64,000 bases of DNA from CALFCE01 sp964411665 (GCA_964411665.1 CAYPMR010000008.1:1-64000); one strand, 5' to 3'. Positions 9,254 to 18,818 are shown, counted from the first letter of the stretch. Notes: generated by a model not told the origin, from the letters alone. Translations and numbers: made by a program.

Positions 9254-10210
9254 CTATGACTCAACAGCCGCTCGTACCTTTGGCAGCACACATAACATCT
9301 CATACAAAAGGTTCGCCGCGATAACTGCTGTTGATCCGCTGGTGTCATAAGGTGGGGAAACTTCAACCAAATCACAACCGACCAGATTAAGTCCCGCACA
9401 GCCACGAATAATTTCCAGTGCCTGAATAGTCGTCAGGCCACCAATCTCAATCGTGCCTGTGCCTGGCGCATAAGCCGGATCAAGACTGTCGATGTCATAG
9501 GTCAAATAGACCGGTCCCTGCCCCATCTGCTCACGCACTTCAGCCATTAGTGGCGTCAGTGACTTATGCCAACACTCCTCTGCCTGAACCACCCGCAAAC
9601 CCTGCTTTCTTGACCAATCAAAGTCATCATCTGCATAGCCGGTTGCACGCAAGCCTATCTGTATACAGCGTTTGCAGTCGAGCAGACCTTCTTCAACGGC
9701 GCGCCGGAACGGTGTGCCGTGAGCAATTTTTTCCCCAAACATTTCATCGTTGATATCAGCATGCGCATCAACATGAACGAGCCCAACCGGACCGTGTTTT
9801 TTTGCCATGGCACGCAATAGCGGCAGTGTCATTGTATGATCACCGCCCAAAGCCAAGGGAATAACAGGATTCTTGAGAATTTGATCATATGCCTCTTCAA
9901 TCATCTGTATGGCATTTTTAAGATCAAATGGATTGGTGGCTATGTCGCCAAGATCGGCCACTTGCATATGATCAAACGGCGAGACGCGAGACCACATGTT
10001 GTAGGGCCTGATCATCACTGATTCTGCGCGTATCTGACGTGGCCCGAAACGGGTACCGGCACGATGCGAGGTTCCAATGTCCATGGGTACGCCAACAAAA
10101 CAGGCGTCCAGGCCTTCAGCCGATTCGGCTGCTGGCAGGCGCATCATGGTCGGTGGACCAGCGAAGCGCGGCATGTCGTTGCCACTGAGGGGTTGGTTGT
10201 ATTTGGGCAT
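9254..10210 (-). CDS. ureohydrolase: agmatinase or guanidinobutyrase
   Basis: A 318-aa member of the arginase/agmatinase family, which hydrolyses a guanidino group to urea using two Mn ions. The metal ligands are visible: GGDHTMTLPLL, VHVDAHADIND, and TYDIDSLDPAYAPGTG. Length and the DPAYAPGTG context fit SpeB/GbuA rather than arginase proper. Guanidinobutyrase and agmatinase cannot be separated by eye. It converges with the old yellow enzyme gene and lies 160 bases upstream of the FAD dehydrogenase stretch on the same strand. Confidence 0.88.
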   Translation of the reverse strand: MPKYNQPLSGNDMPRFAGPPTMMRLPAAESAEGLDACFVGVPMDIGTSHRAGTRFGPRQIRAESVMIRPYNMWSRVSPFDHMQVADLGDIATNPFDLKNAIQMIEEAYDQILKNPVIPLALGGDHTMTLPLLRAMAKKHGPVGLVHVDAHADINDEMFGEKIAHGTPFRRAVEEGLLDCKRCIQIGLRATGYADDDFDWSRKQGLRVVQAEECWHKSLTPLMAEVREQMGQGPVYLTYDIDSLDPAYAPGTGTIEIGGLTTIQALEIIRGCAGLNLVGCDLVEVSPPYDTSGSTAVIAANLLYEMLCVLPKVRAAVES

Positions 10211-10370
10211 TGATCAGGTTACTCGGTGTGATGGCGGCTTTAATGTCATTCTCGCCTTGGTTCGGTCCGGGAATCCATTCAAAAGAACGCGTGGTGCAAG
10301 ACTATACATGAATCCCCGAAACGCGACTGCGCGGAGATGATGACATTAGTATAGGTAGCTGGAAACTAGC

Positions 10371-11774
10371 TCAAAACACCTTACCCGCATTCAGCATACC
10401 AGCCGGGTCCATCGCATCTCGCAGGCGTTGCATGACTTGCACTTGTTCAGATGACCGGGAATGTTTGAGGTACTGTTTTTTCTCCAGTCCGATACCGTGT
10501 TCTGCAGATACGGTGCTGTTTGAAAACTCTGATGTAACGTCGTAAAGGACCTTTGAATATTCCGTCCGCCGTGCATGCTCTTCATCATCGTTGGCGAGAA
10601 CTATATGCAAATTGCCATCGCCAATATGCCCAAAGACAAATACCGGCTTATCCGGCCAGAATTGCGCCATGCGCGCTCTAAGCCGCGTGACGAACGGGGC
10701 TATATCGTTGAGCTCAAATCCCACATCAAACGATTGCAGGTTCTTGCCATACATTGACAAGGGCTCACCGTTTTCGCGTATGTCCCAGATCTCTCGTCGT
10801 TCACTCTCGGAGGATGCCATCACTGCATCTGCGATAACCCCGTCTTCAAGCGCTATGGATAACACCTCTTCGAGCGGGTTGGCATTTTCACCAGCACGCC
10901 AAACACCGGCTTCAATGATGCCATAAACCGGGTAGGCTTCTTCAATCGGTGCCCGAATGCCGGCTGCTTGTGTTTTGCCCATGTAATAGTCTTCCCACAA
11001 TCCCTCGAAAGACAACAGAGCAGAACCAACATCACGCCGGCAGCGCGACAGCAATTCGAGTAAATCATCAGAACTTTTCGCAGCAACCAGAGCCGTGTGT
11101 TCCCGAACAGGTTTGGCAAAAAGTTTAAACACTACTGATGTCACCATACCAATCGTGCCTTCAGTGCCGATAAACAGGTGCTTTAGATCGTAGCCAGCGT
11201 TGTTTTTCATCAATGTATTTTCTGCATCGACTATCGTCCCGTCAGCCATAACCGCATTCAGGCCCAGTACATTTTCACGCGTCATGCCATAACGAATAAC
11301 ACGAATGCCACCTGCATTAGTTGAAACAATACCGCCCAGTGTACAGCTGTCTCGCGATGGTATATCCACACCCAGCGTTAGTCCGTATTCAGCAGTCGCA
11401 GCATGGGCTTTGGCAAGCGTCACACCCGCTTCTGCGATCAACACGTTTTGTAGTGGATCTACACGTATAATTTTATTCAATCTCTCGGTACTGACGATGA
11501 CATTATCAGGTTCAGTTGTGGTCGCATCAACCAGCCCGGTCAATCCACCATGCGCAACCAGTTTTACACCCACCTCTGTTGCGAGTTTTGCTATGGCCGA
11601 GAGCTCTTCTTTGCTGGAAGGGCGTACCAGTAAATTTGCTCGTTGGCTATGTTCACACCAGCCACAATCGCGTAGCTGTATTTTATCTTCACCAAGCACG
11701 TTCTTGTCACCTACGATGGCACCAAGGCGACCCTGCAAGGTTTTGTTTATAGTTTTGCTCTGGCTGTCGCTCAT
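10371..11774 (-). CDS. FAD-linked 2-hydroxyacid dehydrogenase (GlcD / D-lactate dehydrogenase family)
   Basis: About 467 aa. The N-terminal PCMH-type FAD domain has GLTGLVDATT and DSCTLGGIVSTNAGGIRV. The C-terminal cap has VFGHIGDGNLHIVL and the active-site SAEHGIGLEKK. Relatives oxidise glycolate, D-lactate or D-2-hydroxyglutarate; single-gene forms without GlcE/GlcF partners are usually D-lactate or D-2-hydroxyglutarate dehydrogenases. The ATG at 11774 is one base beyond the nadE stop and is preceded by GGGGCAGGA, so I prefer it over the upstream frame that would overlap nadE. It is the last gene of the run starting near 18.7 kb. Confidence 0.85.
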   Translation of the reverse strand: MSDSQSKTINKTLQGRLGAIVGDKNVLGEDKIQLRDCGWCEHSQRANLLVRPSSKEELSAIAKLATEVGVKLVAHGGLTGLVDATTTEPDNVIVSTERLNKIIRVDPLQNVLIAEAGVTLAKAHAATAEYGLTLGVDIPSRDSCTLGGIVSTNAGGIRVIRYGMTRENVLGLNAVMADGTIVDAENTLMKNNAGYDLKHLFIGTEGTIGMVTSVVFKLFAKPVREHTALVAAKSSDDLLELLSRCRRDVGSALLSFEGLWEDYYMGKTQAAGIRAPIEEAYPVYGIIEAGVWRAGENANPLEEVLSIALEDGVIADAVMASSESERREIWDIRENGEPLSMYGKNLQSFDVGFELNDIAPFVTRLRARMAQFWPDKPVFVFGHIGDGNLHIVLANDDEEHARRTEYSKVLYDVTSEFSNSTVSAEHGIGLEKKQYLKHSRSSEQVQVMQRLRDAMDPAGMLNAGKVF

Positions 11775-11775
11775 A

Positions 11776-13842
11776 CTAACTATCCTGCCCCTGTGCAGAT
11801 TTGATCGATCTAAGCCATGCAGCAACACTCGCATCACTGGGCATGCGCCAGTCTCCCCTGGGTGAGAGACTCAGCGAACCTACCTTGGGCCCATTGGGCA
11901 CATCATCGCGTTTGTACTGCTGTGAAAAGGCGCGCTTGAGGTTAACACCTAGCCAGTGAATTAATTCTTCGCGAGAATATTTTCTTGACCAGCCCTCTGC
12001 CCGCTCTGCCAAAAAGAGCACCTTGGCCGGACTGAATCCGTAGCGCGCCAGATTAAACATGAAGAAATCATGTAACTCGTACGGGCCAACAGTCGCCTCA
12101 GTGCTTTGAGACTGTTGCCCACTTTCTGTCGGTGGCAGAAGCTCGGGGGAAATTTCAGTTGCCGCAATCGATAACAGCGTCTCTCGAACGGCGCCTTCGA
12201 ATTCGGCCTCAGCAATGTATTCAACCAGAAAACGCACCATGGTTTTCGGTACAGAGCAATTGACGTTGTACATACTTTGATGATCAGCATTGTAGGTACA
12301 CCAGCCGAGCCACATTTCCGACATATCCCCAGTACCGAGTACAAAACCCATATTCATCAATATTTCGGTACGGCGTCTGGCCTGCACATTTTCAAATACC
12401 AGATCTTCACGTGAAGACGAAGGAATCGAAGCAATGGCAGCGTTGAAATCATCCATAGACATGCGCTTGCCAGGATGACTGTTATCAAGAGTGATGCTGC
12501 CAAATGGCTGGTAACCGTTTAGTTCGGCCAATTCGTGATATTCGAGCAGGGCTGCTTCCCGGATATCGATCTCTTTGGCAGTCACCCCCAAATGAGCCAT
12601 CAACTGGCGAGCGTTGGTCAGCGTGTGGTCCGTGGTACCAAAGCCCGGCATGGTTACGGCAGTGATATTAGTACGCGGTAAATCAAGCGCGTCACAGGTA
12701 CGGGTGGCGATCAGAAGCGCAAGCGTCGAATCCAGGCCACCTGACACACCGATAACCATCTGCGGATTGTCACCCATGCATTCAAGTCGCTTGGCTAGTC
12801 CAGCAGCTTGAATACCAAATACATCGCTACAGCGTTCAGCCAATTGTGAATTATCGTCCGGCACAAACGGCATAGCATCTACCACTGAGACCAGATCCTG
12901 CGTATCGTGCGTCAGCTCAAATGGTATGCGACGGTAATCATCCGTGTGTACGTATCGCAAACTATCTACATATGACGTGGTTGTGCGACGTTCTGTCAAT
13001 AGACGCTCCACATCTATATCTGCGGTAATCGTATAGGCATCTCGACGAGTCTGTTGCTTATCACCCACGCGGCCGGATTCGCTGACCAAGTGTCCACCTT
13101 GTGCAATCAGACTATGTCCACCAAACACCACATCTGCGGTACTTTCAGTCGGCCCACTACCGGCATAAGCATAGCCTGCAATACAACGACCGGATTGACC
13201 AACAACAAGATTACGTCGATAGGCAGCTTTTCCTATCGTCTCAGGTGATGATGATGGATTACATATTATGGTTGCGCCGGCAATCGCCGCCAGACTGGAC
13301 GGTGGTACAGGCATCCACATGGCTTCGCAAATTTCGGCGTAAACAGTGACTTCCAATTCACCACACCAGTGGGAATAAATCAGATCTGTACCGAACGGAA
13401 TCTCATGATCACCCAGAGTAACAAATTCGGGCAGATCAAGATCGGCCGAAGCAAAATAACGGCCTTCATAAAATTCGTTATAGGTCGGGATAAACTGTTT
13501 AGGCGATATACCAATAATCTCGCCTGCGTTAAGTGCTGCGACACAATTGTATAGCGCGTTATCGAGCGCAAGAGGTAAACCGACGAAAATCAGTTGATTC
13601 GTATTGGCTGCTAGTTCTGCCAATCGATACAATTGTTCTCGACATTCATCCAGCAACACCTGTTGATGAAACAATCGCCCACAACTATAGGCGGAGAGAC
13701 TCAACTCCGGAAAGACAATAATGTCGGAATCTGGCAGTGAATCAATGATCGACAGAATTTCGGTCGCATTGCCAAGCGGATCAGCAATACTGACCCGTGG
13801 CACAGCGCAACTTACTCTGACGATTCCGAATTCTTTATGCAT
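11776..13842 (-). CDS. nadE: glutamine-dependent NAD+ synthetase
   Basis: A 688-aa two-domain enzyme that amidates deamido-NAD using glutamine-derived ammonia. The N-terminal nitrilase-type glutaminase domain shows the catalytic triad in FPELSLSAY (Glu), SPKQFIPTYNEFYEGRYF (Lys) and YAEICEAMW (Cys). The C-terminal synthetase domain has the PP-loop GVSGGLDSTLALL. Length matches the long mycobacterial-type NadE (about 680 aa) rather than the short ammonia-dependent one. It sits inside a minus-strand operon, with 30 bases to the preceding small ORF and 1 base to the next start. Confidence 0.93.
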   Translation of the reverse strand: MHKEFGIVRVSCAVPRVSIADPLGNATEILSIIDSLPDSDIIVFPELSLSAYSCGRLFHQQVLLDECREQLYRLAELAANTNQLIFVGLPLALDNALYNCVAALNAGEIIGISPKQFIPTYNEFYEGRYFASADLDLPEFVTLGDHEIPFGTDLIYSHWCGELEVTVYAEICEAMWMPVPPSSLAAIAGATIICNPSSSPETIGKAAYRRNLVVGQSGRCIAGYAYAGSGPTESTADVVFGGHSLIAQGGHLVSESGRVGDKQQTRRDAYTITADIDVERLLTERRTTTSYVDSLRYVHTDDYRRIPFELTHDTQDLVSVVDAMPFVPDDNSQLAERCSDVFGIQAAGLAKRLECMGDNPQMVIGVSGGLDSTLALLIATRTCDALDLPRTNITAVTMPGFGTTDHTLTNARQLMAHLGVTAKEIDIREAALLEYHELAELNGYQPFGSITLDNSHPGKRMSMDDFNAAIASIPSSSREDLVFENVQARRRTEILMNMGFVLGTGDMSEMWLGWCTYNADHQSMYNVNCSVPKTMVRFLVEYIAEAEFEGAVRETLLSIAATEISPELLPPTESGQQSQSTEATVGPYELHDFFMFNLARYGFSPAKVLFLAERAEGWSRKYSREELIHWLGVNLKRAFSQQYKRDDVPNGPKVGSLSLSPRGDWRMPSDASVAAWLRSIKSAQGQDS

Positions 13843-13872
13843 AGGTGTCCTGTCTAACTAGTTCCTGACCTT

Positions 13873-14070
13873 TCAGTGAGTCGCTACGGGCATGTCGCCT
13901 TGATCGACCAACATTTTCTCAGACATTGTAATTTTCGCTGAATAAGGAAATCCAGTCCAACAGATAGCTGAATTATAAGGCTTCAGTGCGCCGTCTTGCA
14001 GTGTCACATTATCGACGTAATCAAACCACAAAAATACCGCTACCAGCGGCAATTTAAGTGCAGATTTCAA
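13873..14070 (-). CDS. small unidentified protein between MFS and nadE genes
   Basis: A 65-aa frame with a TTG start, 23 bases after the MFS stop and 30 bases before nadE. These are normal operon spacings, and the frame nearly fills the gap. The N-terminus is mildly hydrophobic (LKLPLVAVFLWF), then polar with a single Cys. I recognise no family. It is listed for its position; the weak start and Shine-Dalgarno keep confidence low. Confidence 0.35.
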   Translation of the reverse strand: MKSALKLPLVAVFLWFDYVDNVTLQDGALKPYNSAICWTGFPYSAKITMSEKMLVDQGDMPVATH

Positions 14071-14093
14071 GCCGTTCAGTGAACCTGTGCTAG

Positions 14094-15365
14094 TTATCTG
14101 GCGCGACTGCGGGCTTTTACAGAGGAAACCATATCAGCTCGGCGCCACCACAAAAGCACGATAGTGAGCGCAGCAAAGGCCAGACTGACCCCCAATGACC
14201 ACTGCAGATCAGAACGGGTCATGATCTTCGCAGTATCAGCCACTGGCTTAGCATCACCACGTTGCAAGGATGCAGAGAGCACAGCCAGAAGACAGGCAAA
14301 TGATAATCGACCAGCCAGGCTTTGCATCGAAAGATAGGTAGCCCGGAAACTACTATTGACTCTGGGCGCAATGGCCGCAAGCATCGGCGCTTCGGCCAAC
14401 GCCATAGGCAAGTTCCTGAACAACACAAAAAAAAGCACCCAGGGATGAAACCACAAACACATGGCAATGACGATAGCCGTGGTTAATAACATGACCAATA
14501 GCAAAAGATTGGTTATGCCGAGACGCCGGGCAAGCGACAGACTCAGGGCTGTGCCCAACATGCCACCGAGCATGGACAAAGTAACCATCACGCCCGATAC
14601 AGGAGCGCTCAAATCTGACGCTGTTAGCAATCCGGTTTGTAACAGCTTTATTAGTGGTTGATTGAATTCTGAGATGACGTGTTGCATGGTAAAGGCGGCG
14701 ATGAAATACACAAACAGCCACCGTAACTGACTGTCACCCAAACGAGAAAGGCAATACCCAACTTGCGGAAAAAAGCTCGTAGCCTTTTGTTCCCGTACCG
14801 GTTCTGAAAATGCGCTGCAAAAATACAATGCCAAAAACGCTGCAAGTAATGCAAAGCCATAGGGTATTCTTAAATCAACATAACCGGAAAACCCACCTAA
14901 CAGTGCAGCTACTGCATATGAAAACAAAGTGATTCGCAGCGACCGCGCTTCATAGCTCGCGTAGTCATCATCTTTACCGAGATCCTTTAATGTGTCATAC
15001 AACAGCGAATTATCACTACCGGATTTGAGCGCAAAAAATCCGCCCAAAAGGCACTGTCCGATCAACACGCCAAGGTAGCCATCCGCCATAATAAACGCAG
15101 CATAGGAACCGATTGCGCACAATGAGGACAGTTTCAAGGTTGGACGACGACCATAGCGATCAGAGAGATAGCCCGAAGGTACCTCGAGGGTGACAACAGT
15201 TAAATAGTAGATGGCGCTCAGTTGCAGCGCTTCAGGCAATGTAACTCTTTCGTAGAAATACAGGAAAAAAACCGGCAACCAGGGTAGAAAACCGCAGGCC
15301 GCCTGATACCTAAAATACAATCGCAAATTACGTTGTAACTGTTCCTGTGTAGGCGATACGTTCAA
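14094..15365 (-). CDS. MFS transporter
   Basis: A 423-aa integral membrane protein with about 12 hydrophobic segments and the MFS motif A between helices 2 and 3 (GYLSDRYGRRPT). The substrate cannot be deduced. The start is a TTG that overlaps the stop of the pseudouridine synthase gene by 4 bases (TTGA), suggesting translational coupling. The central cytoplasmic loop is short. Confidence 0.85.
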   Translation of the reverse strand: MNVSPTQEQLQRNLRLYFRYQAACGFLPWLPVFFLYFYERVTLPEALQLSAIYYLTVVTLEVPSGYLSDRYGRRPTLKLSSLCAIGSYAAFIMADGYLGVLIGQCLLGGFFALKSGSDNSLLYDTLKDLGKDDDYASYEARSLRITLFSYAVAALLGGFSGYVDLRIPYGFALLAAFLALYFCSAFSEPVREQKATSFFPQVGYCLSRLGDSQLRWLFVYFIAAFTMQHVISEFNQPLIKLLQTGLLTASDLSAPVSGVMVTLSMLGGMLGTALSLSLARRLGITNLLLLVMLLTTAIVIAMCLWFHPWVLFFVLFRNLPMALAEAPMLAAIAPRVNSSFRATYLSMQSLAGRLSFACLLAVLSASLQRGDAKPVADTAKIMTRSDLQWSLGVSLAFAALTIVLLWWRRADMVSSVKARSRAR

Positions 15366-17212
15366 AAAGGTACCGCAGAGTTAATTGTCATGCGTTTTTG
15401 ATGGCCGGGATGCACAAAAGATAGAGAGGCAGCGTGCAACATCATACGCTCCCGGTTATCAGCAGGATTCCTTGACTGGTCGAGATAAAAGTCTGAACAG
15501 AGCGTTATATCCCTTCTGCCATACAAACGATCACCGATAATAGGCAGATTTAAACCATCTACTGAAGCACAATGCACACGTAGTTGATGAGTTCTTCCAG
15601 TTAGGGGTTTTAACTGTAATCGACTGACTAGCATGGGCTTTGCATGAGACATAGCCCAGTTACCTGAATCCAGTATTCGCCAATAGGTAATTGCCTCTTT
15701 ACCGTGAATATTGCACACCAATTGACGCGGCCTGTCATCGAGATCAACACGCAGCGGTAGCTTAATCTGCCCGATCCGACTATCAGGTAATCCTGCCACA
15801 AGCGCGATATAGGATTTCTCCACAATCTGTTGTGCAAATTGACGCTGCAGGTTCACATAGGACCTGTGATCTTTGGCTATTAGCAATACACCCGAGGTGT
15901 CCATATCAAGCCGATGTACCAATAAAGGACCGCTGGCATTGGGCCAGTGCTCGGCAGCCCAGTCACGCACTGATCGCGTTGCTGTCTTCCCTGGAACGGA
16001 CAATACGCCGGCAGGTTTCTCGACCACCGCCAAATAATTATCTTCATACAGAACAGGAATGTGTTCAGCATCCAGGACACTGGTGCTACTTGCAAATTCA
16101 ACCTGAATGTTTGGTTGACCCTGCATTATTGAAGAAGTTTTGATATCCCTATCCTCCTTATCGCGCTCACCTAACAGTGCAGGTATCAAAAGGCCACACT
16201 TGCTGCGACAACTCGGATAATAATTACCATGATGACGCACATCCCCACCAGGCGATGTGCCCCACCAGAATTCAGCCATCGCAACCAGCTCAAGATTGTT
16301 CATAAGCGCAAAGGCCAGCAACTTCGCACCAGCGCATTCACCGGTGCCGGCAGGTGGTAGTTGATCGGTACCAAGAGCGGCCAGGCTTACCTTTTGACCG
16401 TATCGATCAATCAGGTTGAACAGATCAAAATATTCTTTTTGTGTACGCCTGGACAAATCCTGTCGCTGCTTTTTAAGTGCATTTCTGGCAATTTTGATCT
16501 GTTGCGCTTTGTCTTCGAGTAACTGGATCTGTTTATTAAATCGACGACGATACGTTTTGCGCAATTTCCTGTCTTCGCTACTTTCGTTATCAAGATCCTT
16601 AATAATCGAATCCGGGCTTGCATCAACATCGGACAAAGGGTGATCTGTAAGTTGTTGTCGGCACGAGTGTCTAATGTCTTTTCGTTGTCTGTGCCTATCG
16701 CACAACGCTTGATATTCACGCTTGAATGTCGTGCTAAGCGTGTGGATATCGCTGTCTATTGCAGTTAATTGACCTGCAAAGTCCTCAGAGTTGATTTGCT
16801 CATCAAGCGTCTTGATTTTTACATCGGCTTGTTGCAAAAGCTTGTCAGCCAACACTGTATTAAACGGCGGTGGTACATACCCCTCCCTGTGCCAATGACC
16901 ATCAAACTTACCTGAAAAAGCAGCCAGGTAATGGTAATCATCGTTTACTCGCACGACCAGTACGCCAAACATCTTGCCTTTAGCATTCTGAATTGGAGGT
17001 GACGCTAGTAGGCGTTTTTGTAAATTCTTTGCAGCACGGACTGCCAAGGGTGAGATTTTATATGCGAATGGCGTCAGGGTACGATCCGTCGAATCAGTTT
17101 TATCCACGGGTCTTTCGAACTGGTCTGTACTCAGCGTATGTAAAAACTGCTTGCCAACAGATACTGAGTGCGTATCAGTTACCGTGATGTTTTCAAGGTG
17201 TGGAGCTTCCAT
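15362..17212 (-). CDS. RluA-family RNA pseudouridine synthase with long N-terminal extension
   Basis: 616 aa, roughly 2-3 times the size of a minimal RluA enzyme. The catalytic domain occupies about residues 375-616 and has the signature HRLDMDTSG with the catalytic Asp. LTGRTHQLRVH and IIGDRLYG follow. The first 370 residues include a Lys/Arg/Gln-rich coiled coil (about 145-270) and a domain ending in a SKCGLLIP segment. Similar long RluA proteins occur in Vibrio and Shewanella relatives, so the extension is a family feature. The RNA target is likely a rRNA or tRNA uridine. The gene starts 20 bases after the desaturase and its stop overlaps the MFS start. Confidence 0.88.
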   Translation of the reverse strand: MEAPHLENITVTDTHSVSVGKQFLHTLSTDQFERPVDKTDSTDRTLTPFAYKISPLAVRAAKNLQKRLLASPPIQNAKGKMFGVLVVRVNDDYHYLAAFSGKFDGHWHREGYVPPPFNTVLADKLLQQADVKIKTLDEQINSEDFAGQLTAIDSDIHTLSTTFKREYQALCDRHRQRKDIRHSCRQQLTDHPLSDVDASPDSIIKDLDNESSEDRKLRKTYRRRFNKQIQLLEDKAQQIKIARNALKKQRQDLSRRTQKEYFDLFNLIDRYGQKVSLAALGTDQLPPAGTGECAGAKLLAFALMNNLELVAMAEFWWGTSPGGDVRHHGNYYPSCRSKCGLLIPALLGERDKEDRDIKTSSIMQGQPNIQVEFASSTSVLDAEHIPVLYEDNYLAVVEKPAGVLSVPGKTATRSVRDWAAEHWPNASGPLLVHRLDMDTSGVLLIAKDHRSYVNLQRQFAQQIVEKSYIALVAGLPDSRIGQIKLPLRVDLDDRPRQLVCNIHGKEAITYWRILDSGNWAMSHAKPMLVSRLQLKPLTGRTHQLRVHCASVDGLNLPIIGDRLYGRRDITLCSDFYLDQSRNPADNRERMMLHAASLSFVHPGHQKRMTINSAVPF

Positions 17213-17232
17213 TACAACGCTATCAATCTCGT

Positions 17233-18150
17233 TTAGCTTTTATCCAGACTTGCGATGTAAGATCGATTGAATTCAACATACCCGTCATTAGTATTAATCA
17301 AGTTTGATTTCAGGTGCTGATGCAATGCTGGCAATTGATGGAATGGCGCAGCAGGATACACATGGTGCTCAGTATGATACGGCATGTTCCAGGTCAGCCA
17401 GCGTATAACCGGGTGAGCAAGCACCGTACGGGTATTAACAAACATGTTGTCATCGTTAGGGCAATTCCCGTGCTCTGCCAATAAATACAATCGTAGAAAA
17501 GGCTGACCGGCTGCCAGCGGTACAAGCCATATCCAAACCAGTAACGTACTGTGTGTTACCAGGCTGATCAGCACAACCGCTGCATAACTGAGCAACATCA
17601 GACGAATCTCCCGAGTCACCCGTGCTCGACTGGCAGCGGGAATAAATTCATCACTGGCTTGTCCCGTTATTGCGGACAAAAAGAGCTTTACACTAGCGAA
17701 CCAGATACGCACACCTGAAACGTGAATCAGCCATTCAATCTTGTTGCCTGGTTTGGGTATCGCAAGCTCGGGATCATGGTGTACATCCTGAGTATAACGG
17801 TGATGTGCAAAGTGAAAATGCCGAAACCATTGTGGAGGCAAAAACAATAGCCATCCACAGGCCACACTGACTACTCGATTCAAGCGTCTGTTGGCAAACG
17901 CTGTTGCATGAATACACTCATGTAATAAGTGAAACAGACATACCAGCAATATGCCTTGACAGATGACTGCCAGTGGCCAGAATGGCACTTGTAGAACAAT
18001 ACAGGCTATGGCGAACGCATGCAGGCAAAGAATAGATGCGAGGCGCAGGAGTGCCGGTTGATTGGCCCGTTCAGTCAGCTGAGCGCGTTTCTCAGCTGAC
18101 AATGATTTCAGAAACTCTCGATGACCAATTGAATTTCCGGATGTGTTCAA
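17233..18150 (-). CDS. membrane fatty acid desaturase/hydroxylase family protein
   Basis: A 305-aa di-iron membrane enzyme. The three histidine boxes are present: HLLHECIHA, HFHFAHHRYTQD and YHTEHHVYPAAPFH, with hydrophobic segments between them. The family covers acyl-lipid desaturases and carotenoid hydroxylases; the substrate is not clear. The TTG start lies 9 bases after the preceding stop; no ATG is available nearby, so coupling with the upstream gene is likely. Confidence 0.85.
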   Translation of the reverse strand: MNTSGNSIGHREFLKSLSAEKRAQLTERANQPALLRLASILCLHAFAIACIVLQVPFWPLAVICQGILLVCLFHLLHECIHATAFANRRLNRVVSVACGWLLFLPPQWFRHFHFAHHRYTQDVHHDPELAIPKPGNKIEWLIHVSGVRIWFASVKLFLSAITGQASDEFIPAASRARVTREIRLMLLSYAAVVLISLVTHSTLLVWIWLVPLAAGQPFLRLYLLAEHGNCPNDDNMFVNTRTVLAHPVIRWLTWNMPYHTEHHVYPAAPFHQLPALHQHLKSNLINTNDGYVEFNRSYIASLDKS

Positions 18151-18159
18151 TAAGGCTGC

Positions 18160-18699
18160 TCAACTAACAACCGGGCCGGGCACAACGGTGATGAGCGCGT
18201 GTGACTGGTCCTCGGTGACGATGGACACTTGTTCTTTTAGTTGTTGTTGCAATGTACGATCAAAATATCCATATCCCGTCGTTGAGTTACTTGCAACGCT
18301 GTTTACGTTCAAGCCCTGTTTGTGCTCAAGCAAAATCTCCACAGTCTCACCCGGTTCCAGGCTTAACGGACCATCCTGAATAAGTTTACTGAAATCCAGA
18401 GTGCCTCTGGCAAGCGACAGGCGCAAAGGTGTGATGGCAGTAATCGCACGGGTCTCACTACCGTTATTGGTTAATACGACTGCTATATCATTCTGTGTCC
18501 AGCTGTGCGTAACATGCAAACTAAATTCACCCAAACCAGGTGCGTGATCTACAGCTGTCTTTGCTTGATAATGATCATCGCCACAAGGCACTGCATGGGC
18601 GGCTCCGCTCAAAGCAGTCAGTCCTGTGATACCTGCACCGGCTGTTAACACGCCAGCACCTGCACCAAGTTTAAGGGTAAGTCGACGATTTTTGTTCAT
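18160..18699 (-). CDS. exported protein of unknown function with Tat-like signal
   Basis: About 179 aa from the ATG at 18699; a GTG four codons upstream is possible. The N-terminus has NRRLTLKLGAGAGVLTAG, a twin-arginine-like signal, ending in an AHA-type cleavage site (GAAHAV). The mature part contains a beta-rich region with VVLTNNGSETRAI and LSLEPGETVEILL, reminiscent of small immunoglobulin-like or cupredoxin-like folds, but I see no copper ligands. It is the first gene of the operon leading to the desaturase (9-base gap). Function unknown. Confidence 0.7.
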   Translation of the reverse strand: MNKNRRLTLKLGAGAGVLTAGAGITGLTALSGAAHAVPCGDDHYQAKTAVDHAPGLGEFSLHVTHSWTQNDIAVVLTNNGSETRAITAITPLRLSLARGTLDFSKLIQDGPLSLEPGETVEILLEHKQGLNVNSVASNSTTGYGYFDRTLQQQLKEQVSIVTEDQSHALITVVPGPVVS

Positions 18700-18716
18700 G
18701 ATTTGTCTCACTATAA

Positions 18717-18778
18717 ATTACAGAGAATTACAGAGAACAACGGAATTACAGAGAACAACGAAAACAACGAAAACAACT
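18717..18778. repeat. degenerate tandem repeat of ATTACAGAGAACAACG units
   Basis: The bases just upstream of the Tat-signal gene consist of ATTACAGAGA-type units (three copies) that grade into GAAAACAAC units (two copies). The array occupies most of the 107-base gap between livF and the exported-protein gene and so must overlap the latter's promoter or leader. Confidence 0.85.
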
Positions 18779-18818
18779 ACAGGCGATGGACAGGATCAGG
18801 ACAACGGCAATCGAGTCA

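Noticed and set aside
10371..11774. Second GlcD of a glycolate oxidase complex
   Set aside because: No GlcE/GlcF partners at this place; the complete glcDEF set is at 43-47 kb, so a single-subunit D-lactate or D-2-hydroxyglutarate dehydrogenase is more likely.
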